Assembly (NCBI RefSeq): GCF_014696435.1
Contig: NZ_JACJQG010000026.1
Coordinates: 45,147-109,146 of the forward strand
DNA from: Calothrix anomala FACHB-343
Lineage (GTDB): Bacteria; Cyanobacteriota; Cyanobacteriia; Cyanobacteriales; Nostocaceae
DNA length: 64,000 bases
Direction: 5' to 3'
The first letter of the stretch is position 1. Each line of letters opens with the position of its first letter. The notes below the pieces were generated by a model. That model did not search any database and was not told where the DNA came from. It worked only from the letters and a program-made list of their open reading frames with translations. The position numbers were made by a program, and so were the translations under genes. Of the stretch, positions 26,607 through 34,900 are shown piece after piece.

Positions 26607-29225
26607 ATGCCCAAATTCAAAAAAAAAAGTCAATTTCCTCAAGATAAACTTTACTTCAGTTCATTAACATTATTGATATTAACGATTGGGTTTCCTGCTA
26701 CTGCGGCTACTCGTTTTACAATCGCTCAAAATGTGGCTTGTTCTTTTCCTGATTGTAGACAAGGTGCAAAACTAGCTGAAATTTCCGCCTCAGCACCGCA
26801 ATCTTTACTACATCAAGGTAGAAGTCTATTTGCAGGGGGAAAGTTTGCCGAAGCTGTCAAGGTTTGGGAAGTAGCGGCTGCGGGTTTTGAACGGCAAGGT
26901 GATATAATTAATCAAGCTTGGACGCTAAGTTATCTGTCATTAGCAGCACAAAATTTGGGAGATTGGCCTAAGGCAGAACAAGCAATTAATCAAAGTTTAA
27001 ATTTGCTGAAGTCGCAGAAAAAAACAAAAGAAAATACGACGGTTTTAGCAGTGGCGCAGAACACTTTGGGGAATTTGCAATTGTTGCGGGGAAAAGCGGA
27101 AGATGCTTTACAGGCTTGGCAAGATGCAGAACGAAATTATGGGCTAATTGGTGATGAAGCGGGAAAAATTGGGAGCCAAATTAATCAAGCCCAAGCACTG
27201 CAAGTTTTAGGATTATATCGCCGGGGACAGCAACTTTTATTGAATGTGCATCAAAAATTGCAAAATCAGTCAGATTCGGCGATGAAAGCGAAAGGGTTGC
27301 AAAGTTTAGGTATTGGGTTGCAACTGTTAGGAAATGTAGAAAAGTCCCAAGAGATTTTACAGCAAAGTTTGCTGATTAGCGATCGCCTGCAGTCAACAGA
27401 AAATATCGGCGAGATTCTTTTGAGTTTGGGAAATGGGGCGAGGGAATTACAGCAACCACAAGCGGCGATAGATTATTATCAACAGGCGATAGTTAAAGCT
27501 AATCATCCCCAAGTACGCATCGAAGCCCAGTTAAACCAACTTAGCTTGTATTTAGAGCGATCGCAAATCGAACCAGCTAATACATTAGTACCGCAGATTC
27601 ACAGCCAATTAGCAACCCTCCCTGCAAGTCGGATGTCGATTTATGCAGCAGTTAACTTTGCTAGCAGTCTGTCTAAGTTGGCGAAACTAGAAGAGAAAGC
27701 ATCTGGCTTATACCAACAAGCAGCTGTTACCTTAGCCCAGGCTGTACAACAAGCCACAATGTTGAGGGATTCACGGGCTAAAGCTTATGCTTTAAACGAG
27801 TTAGGTAAATTATATTATGAAAAGCAACAATGGGCTGATGCGTTAAAACTGACTCAACAAGCATTACAAATCGCCCAAGAAATTAATGGTGCAGATATAG
27901 CTTATCAAGCTTCTTGGCAAGCAGGGAGAATTCTTAAACAACAGGGGGATACTCAAGGGGCGATTGCCGCTTATGATTTTTCTGTCAAAACCCTCAAGTC
28001 GTTACGTAATGATTTGGTAGCGATTAATCGCGATATCCAATTCTCTTTTCAAGAAAGTGTGGAACCAGTGTATCGGGAGTTTGTTGATTTATTACTCCAA
28101 TCCAACCCCAGCCAGAAGAACTTAAAGCAAGCTAGAGATACGATTGAAGCGCTACAACTGGCAGAATTAGATAATTTCTTTCAAGAGGCTTGTTTAAATG
28201 GTAAACCAGAACAAATTGACCAAATTGATAAACAAGCTGCTGTCATCTACCCAATCATTTTAAGCGATCGCATCGAAGTCATTCTCTCAATTCCCGGTAA
28301 ACCGCTTTCTAGCTACAGAACTACCTTGTCATCAGGGGAAATTGAAGCAACGATTAAGCAAATGAGACAATCTCTCAATCCAGCTTTTGGCGATGAGGAT
28401 CGGTTAAATGTGTCGCAACAAATATATGATTGGTTAATTCGTCCTGCAGAATCGCAATTAGCTAATAGTGGAGTGAAGACTTTAGCCTTTGTTTTAGATG
28501 GATCGTTGCGCAATCTGCCAATGGCGACTTTATATGATGGCAAACAATATTTACTAGAAAAGTATAGTTTAGCACTATCGCCAGGAATGCAGTTATTACC
28601 AACGCGATCGCTAAAACCGCAAAATCTCAAAGTGATTACAGCCGCATTAAGTGAAGCTCGTCAAGGTTTTAAAGCTTTACCAGCAGTTAAAGCCGAAGTT
28701 AGAGAAATTTCTTCTGCATTACCTGTACAATTACTATTGAATCAAGAATTTACTGATACTAATCTGCAAACCGCAATTAAATCAAATCCTTTTTCAGTAT
28801 TGCATTTAGCGACCCACGGTCAATTTAGTAGTAAATCAGATGATACTTTTATCCTCTCCTGGGATAGCAAGATTAATGTTAAAGAACTGAGTGAATTTCT
28901 CAAAACTAGAAATGAATCTGATTCTACACCCATAGAATTAATGGTTTTAAGTGCTTGCCAAACAGCCAAAGGAGATAATCGGGCGGTATTAGGTTTAGCA
29001 GGTGTTGCAGTTCGTTCTGGCGCACGTAGTACCCTAGCTACTTTATGGGCTGTCAAAGATGAATCTACTGCTAAATTTATGGTTGAGTTTTATAAAAACT
29101 TGAAGAAACCAGGAATTACGAAAGCAGAAGCGTTGCGACAAACTCAACTCAGTTTTTTACAAGATCCTGATTTTCAACATCCCTTTTATTGGTCAGCGTT
29201 TGTGTTAATTGGTAATTGGTTGTAA
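26607..29225 (+). CDS. secreted TPR-CHAT caspase-like protein
   Basis: An 872-residue protein with an N-terminal signal peptide (SLTLLILTIGFPATAA), about ten tetratricopeptide repeats (residues 55-470) and a C-terminal CHAT domain of the caspase/separase clan. The catalytic dyad is intact: His737 in HLATHGQF and Cys784 in LSACQTAKGD; SLRNLPMATLYD and LATLWAVKDEST are further CHAT landmarks. ATG at 26607 has a strong ribosome binding site (AGAAAGGA, eight bases away); GTG at 26544 would bury the signal peptide. It follows the kinase genes after 240 bases. Peptidase activity outside the cytoplasm is inferred, not shown. Confidence 0.9.
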   Translation: MPKFKKKSQFPQDKLYFSSLTLLILTIGFPATAATRFTIAQNVACSFPDCRQGAKLAEISASAPQSLLHQGRSLFAGGKFAEAVKVWEVAAAGFERQGDIINQAWTLSYLSLAAQNLGDWPKAEQAINQSLNLLKSQKKTKENTTVLAVAQNTLGNLQLLRGKAEDALQAWQDAERNYGLIGDEAGKIGSQINQAQALQVLGLYRRGQQLLLNVHQKLQNQSDSAMKAKGLQSLGIGLQLLGNVEKSQEILQQSLLISDRLQSTENIGEILLSLGNGARELQQPQAAIDYYQQAIVKANHPQVRIEAQLNQLSLYLERSQIEPANTLVPQIHSQLATLPASRMSIYAAVNFASSLSKLAKLEEKASGLYQQAAVTLAQAVQQATMLRDSRAKAYALNELGKLYYEKQQWADALKLTQQALQIAQEINGADIAYQASWQAGRILKQQGDTQGAIAAYDFSVKTLKSLRNDLVAINRDIQFSFQESVEPVYREFVDLLLQSNPSQKNLKQARDTIEALQLAELDNFFQEACLNGKPEQIDQIDKQAAVIYPIILSDRIEVILSIPGKPLSSYRTTLSSGEIEATIKQMRQSLNPAFGDEDRLNVSQQIYDWLIRPAESQLANSGVKTLAFVLDGSLRNLPMATLYDGKQYLLEKYSLALSPGMQLLPTRSLKPQNLKVITAALSEARQGFKALPAVKAEVREISSALPVQLLLNQEFTDTNLQTAIKSNPFSVLHLATHGQFSSKSDDTFILSWDSKINVKELSEFLKTRNESDSTPIELMVLSACQTAKGDNRAVLGLAGVAVRSGARSTLATLWAVKDESTAKFMVEFYKNLKKPGITKAEALRQTQLSFLQDPDFQHPFYWSAFVLIGNWL

Positions 29226-29550
29226 AAATTACCTGACAACTCACAACTCACAGGCCAAGCATAATAAATAAGGGTGCAATTATTTGCACCCTCTGAAGGA
29301 GCTAGTATTAAGTGTAAGTGAGTATTCCCACTAAAGCATTTGTTTATGATGCTAAAAGAATTCTAGTATAAATAAAATTAATAAACTTCTGGCTAAAGAT
29401 AGATTAATAGATAATCAAATCCAATTAAATTTGTAATATTTATAACAAAATGTTGTTATATACAAAAATATCAACCCTAAGAGATGATTAGCGATTAATT
29501 CCATGAAAATATATTCATATATAGGAATCCGGTATTAGGAGCAAGAATTT
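29226..29550. other. gap after the CHAT gene with a hairpin
   Basis: A hairpin AGGGTGCAA (29271-29279) / TTGCACCCT (29284-29292) lies 46 bases past the CHAT stop and may end the cluster transcript, though no T-run follows. The remainder is AT-rich and contains the ribosome binding site AGGAGC of the next gene. Confidence 0.5.
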
Positions 29551-30075
29551 ATGGGACTTTTCGATCAAATTCTTGGTGCTGTAACAAATCCCAATCAGCA
29601 AGGGAGTTTGGGGCAATTGGGTAGTATTATTAGCACGGTGGATCGGCTGAGTAATAGCACTGGTGCAGATCCGGCGACAATGCAAACGGTGTTATCAGTA
29701 GTGGGTAGTCAAGTGCGATCGGCTTTGCAAGAAAAGCAAGCTACACAAGGTAATGAAGCAGTACAATCTCTAGTGAATGAATTTGCGGGAACTTCTCCTA
29801 ATCCTCAAGCTGTTAACTCGGTATTTGCTCCTGGTATGCAACAACAAATCGCTGAAATTGTCGCCCAACGCACTGGTTTAGATGCGGGGATGATTCAACA
29901 AATATTACCGCAAGTAGTGCCTGTGGTGCTGAATTTTTTACAATCTGGTGCAAATGCACAAAGTCCTCAATCTGGAGGAAATTCGGTGCTGAATTCGTTT
30001 TTGGATGCCGATAATGATGGTGATGTTGATATTGCTGATGCGATGCGATTAGCTAGTCGTCATTTTGGGCAATAA
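29551..30075 (+). CDS. DUF937 protein with a C-terminal EF-hand-like loop
   Basis: A 174-residue protein. Residues 1-135 match DUF937 (GLFDQILGAVTNPNQQG, PGMQQQIAEIVAQRTGLDAG, QILPQVVPVVLNFL), a helical, YidB-like domain of unknown role. The last 25 residues contain DADNDGDVDIADAM, a calcium-binding EF-hand/dockerin-type loop with the expected D-x-D-x-D-G-x-V-D spacing. A strong ribosome binding site (AGGAGCAAG) precedes ATG. It is a single-gene unit, followed by a palindromic heptamer repeat. Confidence 0.82.
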   Translation: MGLFDQILGAVTNPNQQGSLGQLGSIISTVDRLSNSTGADPATMQTVLSVVGSQVRSALQEKQATQGNEAVQSLVNEFAGTSPNPQAVNSVFAPGMQQQIAEIVAQRTGLDAGMIQQILPQVVPVVLNFLQSGANAQSPQSGGNSVLNSFLDADNDGDVDIADAMRLASRHFGQ

Positions 30076-30088
30076 TTACCCTCACAGA

Positions 30089-30146
30089 GGTTGACTGTTG
30101 ACTGTTGACTGTTGACTGTTAACAGTTAACAGTTAACAGTCAACAA
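30089..30146. repeat. palindromic TTGACTG array
   Basis: Four TTGACTG units turn directly into inverted GTTAACA/GTCAACA units, so the block can fold into a long hairpin with the GTTAAC centre at about 30118. It lies 14 bases past the DUF937 stop and may act as its terminator. Confidence 0.75.
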
Positions 30147-30375
30147 ATTTCATTTTTTTGCTAATTTCCCACTATAGCTGGATCGAAACCGCTATCAATT
30201 TGTTGCTGAATAAGTCAGTCGGTAATTGCGTTAATTTATATTAAGAAATATAAATAAAATTGCTGCGCTGAGAATGACTAATGAAAGCCCTTACCAGCTA
30301 CTTTAAATTGCACAGATCTACTGATTACATTAACGTGACGCGATCGCTGATATTTTGCCGCCATAAAAATAAATA

Positions 30376-30582
30376 ATGAACGAACAACGCCTCTGTGCAT
30401 ATCTTAATTTAATTCAAGCAATTTTAAACTGTGCTAACGGTCAAGAAGGTAAAGTTTTAGCTGCCAATCAAGATTTGATTGATTCTCTTTTTATCAATAT
30501 ATTAAAGCAAGTTGCCCGTCAAATGGCAATAAAAGGTGCAAATAATACTGCTGTTTATCATCTGACTGAAGTATTGCAATAA
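30376..30582 (+). CDS. N-terminal leader domain of a TPR-type protein (isolated)
   Basis: A 68-residue frame starting MNEQRLCAYLNLIQAILNCANG and containing LAANQDLIDSLFINILKQVA. This is the characteristic N-terminal segment that in cyanobacteria precedes large TPR or TPR-CHAT proteins. Here it ends at TAA (30580-30582) with no TPR region behind it. The downstream conserved stretch at 30583-30870 is in the same frame. Seen: isolated leader. Inferred: remnant of a larger gene, or a free-standing small protein. Confidence 0.5.
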   Translation: MNEQRLCAYLNLIQAILNCANGQEGKVLAANQDLIDSLFINILKQVARQMAIKGANNTAVYHLTEVLQ

Positions 30583-30870
30583 ATATCGCAATCTTTAAGT
30601 AACTTAGAAAAAATCTGGAATTCGAGATGGCAATTACCTAATCCATTATGGTACATGGATGTCTTAGAACGTGCCCAATCCGCTAATTGGTTGCTGACAA
30701 GTGAAGAAATAGAAAAGTTAATTGGAGTTAAACCTAAGTGCGCAGTCGGTAAAGATTCATTCCAACGTGGTTGTTGGATTTTTACCAAATCTGGAAAGAT
30801 GGGTTTACAAACTGCATGGCGAATTTCTAAGTACACAGATCCAACTAATAGGGTTAGACATAATTCGTAA
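30583..30870 (+). CDS. conserved small protein, start unclear
   Basis: The frame is open from just after the TAA at 30580. It reads SNLEKIWNSRWQLPNPLWYM and then a compact domain AQSANWLLTSEEIEKLIGVKPKC with RGCWIFTKSGKMGLQTAWR. The protein-like composition starts well before the only ATG (30655, a 71-residue product), and no GTG or TTG exists between TAA and that ATG. Therefore either translation starts at 30655 or the gene has lost its 5' end to the in-frame stop. No function is recognised. Confidence 0.5.
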   Translation: MSQSLSNLEKIWNSRWQLPNPLWYMDVLERAQSANWLLTSEEIEKLIGVKPKCAVGKDSFQRGCWIFTKSGKMGLQTAWRISKYTDPTNRVRHNS

Positions 30871-31095
30871 TTAGATTGTTGCAACGATTTAATATATTTC
30901 TCAGGTTGGTTGATTTATGCTGTGGTGTAGAGTCTATTTTTAAAAAGCGTAAATCCTCAAGTATAAAGTCCACTTCCGGCAATAGGACTTTTCATCATAT
31001 AATTAAGTTTAATTGCCGATAGACTTACTAGCAAGTCAGCAACAATTAATGCACTAGACTAATGTGTTACAAATAGTAATTTTGGAGTGATTTTT

Positions 31096-31317
31096 ATGAA
31101 AACTGCTGTTAAATACGACCTCGATGTTCTGAGGGAAGAAGCTCGTTATCTGGTAAGGAAAGGATCTGTTAAACGGAATGAACCAATCTATGCCTTATGT
31201 AAGTTTATTCCTGGTCGTGATTGGGTTTGTGTAGAGTTAGAATTGGAAAAAAATGAATTTTTGTTAAGAGATCCGATTATTGATTTGTTAGCAAATGAAA
31301 CATGGAGCGAAGATTGA
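31096..31317 (+). CDS. DUF4327 family small protein
   Basis: A 73-residue soluble protein: VKYDLDVLREEARYLVRKGSV, then PIYALCKFIPGRDWVCVELELE and LRDPIIDLL. This pattern fits DUF4327, a small family largely confined to cyanobacteria with no assigned function. ATG at 31096 is chosen because GGAG lies eight bases upstream; GTG at 31087 overlaps that site. It stands alone and is followed by a block of short repeats. Confidence 0.8.
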   Translation: MKTAVKYDLDVLREEARYLVRKGSVKRNEPIYALCKFIPGRDWVCVELELEKNEFLLRDPIIDLLANETWSED

Positions 31318-31319
31318 TC

Positions 31320-31480
31320 GAGGCAGAGGGGCAGGGAGCAGGGAGCAAGGGGGACAAGGGAAGGGGGACAAGGAGGACAAGGGGGACAAGGAGGAAAATA
31401 AATGATTATTGACTCTTGACCATTGACTATTGACTCTTGACTCTTGACTCTTGACCAATGCCCCATGCCCCATGCCCCAT
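31320..31480. repeat. mosaic of GGGAGCA, GGACAAGG, TTGACTC and CATGCCC repeats
   Basis: At least four repeat families follow each other without spacer between the DUF4327 gene and the convergent hcp gene. The hcp stop codon (31483) lies three bases beyond the last CCATGCCCC unit region. Confidence 0.8.
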
Positions 31481-31482
31481 AT

Positions 31483-33117
31483 TTAACTAAGACAAGCCGC
31501 TAAATCTTGCTCTGCTGAAGTGATGAGTTTGAGTTGGAATTTTTCGGAGAGGATCTTGACTACATTAGGTGTTAAGAAAGCTGGAAGTGTGGGGCCGATG
31601 CGAATATTTTGGATACCTAAATAAAGTAGGCTGAGGAGAACTGCGATCGCTTTTTGTTCGTACCAAGATAGTACTAGTGAAAGTGGCAGTTGATTGACGG
31701 TAACATCAAAGGCTTGAGCTAAGGCGACAGCAATTTGAATTGCTGAGTAAGCATCGTTACATTGTCCCACATCAAGGAGGCGCGGAATACCGCCAATATT
31801 GCCTAAATCTTTGTCAAAGAAGCGGAACTTACCACAGCCTAACGTTAAAACGACACAATCATCGGGAAGCTTTTCGACTAATTCACTATAGTAATTACGT
31901 CCGGGTTTAGCGCCATCGCAACCACCAACAAGGAAGAAGTGACGAATACTACCATCTTTGACAGCGTTAACTACAGCATCAGCAACACCTAACACGGCAT
32001 TGCGCGCAAAGCCTGTAGTTACTGTACCGCGATCGCACTCTGATTCAAATCCTGGCATCGACTCAGCCTTGGCGATAATGCTGGAAATATCGCGAATACT
32101 GGTATGTTGCAATCCAGGATAACCCACAGGCCCCAAGGTAAATACTTTATCTTGATAAGATTGATGGGGAGGCATGAGGCAGTTAGTTGTCATGACAATT
32201 GCGCCAGGGAAATGATCAAACTCATGGGTTTGATTTTGCCATGCTGTACCGTAATGTCCGTGTAAATGCGGATAAGTTTGTTTGAGTTTAGGATAGCCAT
32301 GTGCGGGTAGCAGTTCGCCGTGGGTATAAACCTTGATACCAGTACCGACGGTTTGCTCAAGGACAGCCTTCAACGCGAGTAAATCATGTCCAGAAACCAG
32401 AATTGCCTTACCAACGGTAGAGCCAAGGGGGACAACGGTGGGTGTAGGATGACCAAAGGTGGTTGTATTGCCCGCATCCAAGAGTTCCATTGCTTTCAGG
32501 TTGATTTCTCCAACTTTCAGCGCCAAAGCCAGCCACTCTTCTAGAGTCTTGTCTTGAGCATCTAAATTAGCGAGAACTTCATGACAGAAGGTATACAAAC
32601 CTTCATCATGTTGATCGAGTTCACAAGCATGGAAAGCATAGGCAGCCAAACCTTTAAGTCCATACAATACGGTGAGTTTAAGGGAGAAAATATCTATATT
32701 TTTAGCAGATTGACCGATAAATGCAAATTCTAAGTCTTTTCCTTGCTGAATTTGTTGTTTAGTATCGCTATCAGGTTGAAAATTAGCCATTGCAGACTCA
32801 ACCACAGCATTACCTGTAGCTTTAATTTGTAACTTGAGGCTTTCACGTAAAGCGATCGCTCGATTTACAAAGTTGATAAAATCATCTACAGAAAAGTTAA
32901 CGTTTGTGAGGGTAGAAAATAGCATCTCACAGGTAAACTCATCAGTTTCGCGAGTTGCGATTCCTAGAGACTTTGCTTGTAACGCCACTTGCGATAGTCC
33001 CCGCAAACAATGGACTAATAAATCTTGTAAAGCGTCAACTTCTGGACTTTTACCACAAGCTCCCCACTGATGACAGACATCGCCACGAGTTGTTTGTTCA
33101 CATTGATTGCAGAACAT
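31483..33117 (-). CDS. hcp: hybrid-cluster protein (hydroxylamine reductase / NO reductase)
   Basis: A 544-residue cytosolic Fe-S-O enzyme active on NO or hydroxylamine under nitrosative or low-oxygen conditions. The N-terminus MFCNQCEQTTRGDVCHQWGA carries Cys3, Cys6 and Cys15, with Cys21 just after, the CxxC-x8-C-x5-C spacing of strictly anaerobic-type Hcp with a [4Fe-4S] cluster, not the wider E. coli spacing. Hybrid-cluster ligands are expected in GHDLLALKAVLE, MTTNCLMPP, FLVGGCDGAKPGRNYY and LTLGCGKFRF, and all are visible. ATG at 33117 is preferred over the track-length start at 33132. It is divergent from a Crp/Fnr regulator with a matching box between them. Confidence 0.95.
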   Translation of the reverse strand: MFCNQCEQTTRGDVCHQWGACGKSPEVDALQDLLVHCLRGLSQVALQAKSLGIATRETDEFTCEMLFSTLTNVNFSVDDFINFVNRAIALRESLKLQIKATGNAVVESAMANFQPDSDTKQQIQQGKDLEFAFIGQSAKNIDIFSLKLTVLYGLKGLAAYAFHACELDQHDEGLYTFCHEVLANLDAQDKTLEEWLALALKVGEINLKAMELLDAGNTTTFGHPTPTVVPLGSTVGKAILVSGHDLLALKAVLEQTVGTGIKVYTHGELLPAHGYPKLKQTYPHLHGHYGTAWQNQTHEFDHFPGAIVMTTNCLMPPHQSYQDKVFTLGPVGYPGLQHTSIRDISSIIAKAESMPGFESECDRGTVTTGFARNAVLGVADAVVNAVKDGSIRHFFLVGGCDGAKPGRNYYSELVEKLPDDCVVLTLGCGKFRFFDKDLGNIGGIPRLLDVGQCNDAYSAIQIAVALAQAFDVTVNQLPLSLVLSWYEQKAIAVLLSLLYLGIQNIRIGPTLPAFLTPNVVKILSEKFQLKLITSAEQDLAACLS

Positions 33118-33174
33118 AATCTTCTCTCTCAAATCTTCATGCTTCTAGGTTATGAAGAAGCCAAAAGTAAATCC

Positions 33175-33188
33175 TTGATCTAAGTCAA
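33175..33188. promoter_or_regulatory. FNR/DNR-type operator upstream of hcp
   Basis: TTGATCTAAGTCAA matches TTGAT-N4-ATCAA at nine of ten defined positions. It lies 57 bases upstream of the hcp start codon, in the hcp-regulator intergenic region, as expected for activation by an FNR/DNR-like protein. Confidence 0.7.
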
Positions 33189-33214
33189 AAGGAGATATAA
33201 AGTTTGGTAACAAT

Positions 33215-33390
33215 ATAGGGCATGGGGCATGGGGCATGGGGCATGGGGCAGGGGGACAAAGGAGACAAGGAGGACAAGGGAGACAAGGGAGACAAGAGAA
33301 GGGGGATAATATCTACAAATGACAAATGACAAATGACAAATGACCAATGACTATTGACTATTGACTATTGACTATTGACTATTGACAAGT
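33215..33390. repeat. short tandem repeats upstream of the Crp/Fnr regulator
   Basis: GGGCATG units, GACAAGG units, AAATGAC units and six GACTATT units follow each other and end five bases before the regulator ATG, which therefore has no normal ribosome binding site. Confidence 0.8.
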
Positions 33391-33391
33391 A

Positions 33392-34087
33392 ATGACTTTA
33401 ACCGAACGTGTTTTAGAAGTTAAACAGTTTTTACAGAGTACGCCGATTTTTCAGGGTGTATTAGATGAGCAATTACAAGCATTAGCGAATATTTCGATTC
33501 TCCAGACTTATAAAAAAGGAGCGACGATATTTTTAGAGGGAGATCCGGGGAGCGGGTTTTTTATTGTCAAATCTGGGAGAATTAAGGTTTTTAAGCTGGC
33601 TAATGCAGGTAAAGAACAAATTCTGCATATCTTTGCTGCGGGAGATCATTTTGCAGAGGTACCGGCTTTTGATGGGGGACAATTTCCGGCTTCAGCTGGG
33701 GCGATTGAAAATTCTGAGGTGGTATTTATTCCTCGTGCAGCATTTTTGATGGTTTTACAACAACACCCAACTTTAGCGATCGCTATTTTAGGAACTTTTG
33801 CCCGCCATTTGCGCAAATTAACTTTTTTGGTTGATACCCTGTCTTTTAAGGAAGTACCGGAACGTTTAGCCAACTACTTGTTAAATTTGAGCAGTCGCCG
33901 GGGTAATGCTGATGTGTTCGAGCTAGATTTAGCTAAAGGACAACTAGCGGCGCTTTTAGGCACAATTCCCGAAACCCTCTCCCGTGCCTTTTATAAACTC
34001 AGTCAAGATGGGATGATTGAAATCAATGGTACCAGTATTAAATTGTGCGATCGCGATCGCTTGATGAATGTAGGAAAAAATAAATAA
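33392..34087 (+). CDS. Crp/Fnr family transcription regulator, likely hcp activator
   Basis: A 231-residue regulator: effector-binding beta-roll (about 20-140; FLEGDPGSGFFIVKSGRIKVF) and a C-terminal winged helix (GQLAALLGTIPETLSRAFYKL recognition helix). The SR motif after ETL is typical of FNR/DNR-type recognition of TTGAT half-sites. No N-terminal cysteine cluster exists, so it is not an Fe-S oxygen sensor like FNR; a heme/NO-sensing DNR-like mode is plausible. It is divergent from hcp with one TTGAT-N4-GTCAA site between, so regulation of hcp is inferred. Confidence 0.85.
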   Translation: MTLTERVLEVKQFLQSTPIFQGVLDEQLQALANISILQTYKKGATIFLEGDPGSGFFIVKSGRIKVFKLANAGKEQILHIFAAGDHFAEVPAFDGGQFPASAGAIENSEVVFIPRAAFLMVLQQHPTLAIAILGTFARHLRKLTFLVDTLSFKEVPERLANYLLNLSSRRGNADVFELDLAKGQLAALLGTIPETLSRAFYKLSQDGMIEINGTSIKLCDRDRLMNVGKNK

Positions 34088-34097
34088 CCGGGAAGTA

Positions 34098-34685
34098 TCA
34101 ATTTTCTACTACAACAGGAGTACCCATTTTGACAAGCTCATACAGTTCGCGGACATGCTCGTTATACATGCGAACGCAACCATGAGAAACTGCTTTACCA
34201 ACAGATGCTCTATCGGGCGTTCCGTGAAATCCGATGTATTCTCTACCACTATTCCAAAAAGCAATCCAGCGTTCCCCCAAGGGATTATTTGGGCCTGGAA
34301 GAACTAATTTCCCAGTTTGAGGATGTGTCCAATCTGGGTTTTTTAGCATTTCAATTACTTTGAATTTTCCTACTGGTGTTTCTAACCCTGGTTTCCCAAT
34401 TGCAACAGGATAACTAGCTTGTAAATTGTCTCCTGAATATACATATAGCTGCCGCATTCTCAGTTTTAGGACTAAATGAATATTTTTTGGTGCGGTTGCG
34501 GGAATAGTTGGCTTTATGATAGGAATTGCTGGTTTCTCTGTTGTTTTTTGGGAAATTACACCTTGCTTCAATTCCACTTTAGCAGTAGGTTCTGATTGCA
34601 GCCAGAAAAACATTGTAATTGCACTGACAGCAATACCTAAACTAATACTAATATTGAGGTTTTTTTCAATTATCTTGTTTTCCAT
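34098..34685 (-). CDS. L,D-transpeptidase (YkuD family)
   Basis: A 195-residue periplasmic enzyme that makes 3-3 peptidoglycan crosslinks or anchors proteins. A membrane anchor lies at residues 12-30 and the YkuD domain starts near residue 70 (VLKLRMRQLYVYSGDN). The active site is complete: HGTPDRASVGKAVSHGCVRM with catalytic Cys in SHGC and conserved His residues. The gene is convergent with the Crp/Fnr regulator (10-base gap) and lies next to a TnpB element. Confidence 0.92.
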   Translation of the reverse strand: MENKIIEKNLNISISLGIAVSAITMFFWLQSEPTAKVELKQGVISQKTTEKPAIPIIKPTIPATAPKNIHLVLKLRMRQLYVYSGDNLQASYPVAIGKPGLETPVGKFKVIEMLKNPDWTHPQTGKLVLPGPNNPLGERWIAFWNSGREYIGFHGTPDRASVGKAVSHGCVRMYNEHVRELYELVKMGTPVVVEN

Positions 34686-34742
34686 AAATTACTCAGCTTC
34701 TAGCAAAGCTATTTGAGTTTAAATTATTAATTTATGAATATA

Positions 34743-34900
34743 TTGACACTCTCCGCCCTATAAGGGCGAAGATTCTTCAATCATAGACCCAACTTGCTCA
34801 GACAGGATTACTCCTGCATGAGTAGAGGTCGAATCTCCTGAAGCGTTGGGATCTAAGATCCAAGTTCCCGTATGCCCTACGGTACTCAAGGCTAATTTCA
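34743..34900 (-). ncRNA. candidate omega RNA (reRNA) at the tnpB 3' end
   Basis: In characterised TnpB systems the guide RNA comes from the 3' end of tnpB and the right end, with the guide sequence immediately outside. Here the conserved CGCCC/GGGCG hairpin and GTGTCAA terminus would be its scaffold end, and the guide would begin with TATATTCATAAATT. This is inferred from position and conservation with 63620; the 5' boundary is a guess. Confidence 0.4.

Noticed and set aside
31188-31473. Proline-rich frames on the minus strand (PPCPPCPPC)
   Set aside because: Translated GGACAAGG and GGGAGCAGG repeats, not proteins.
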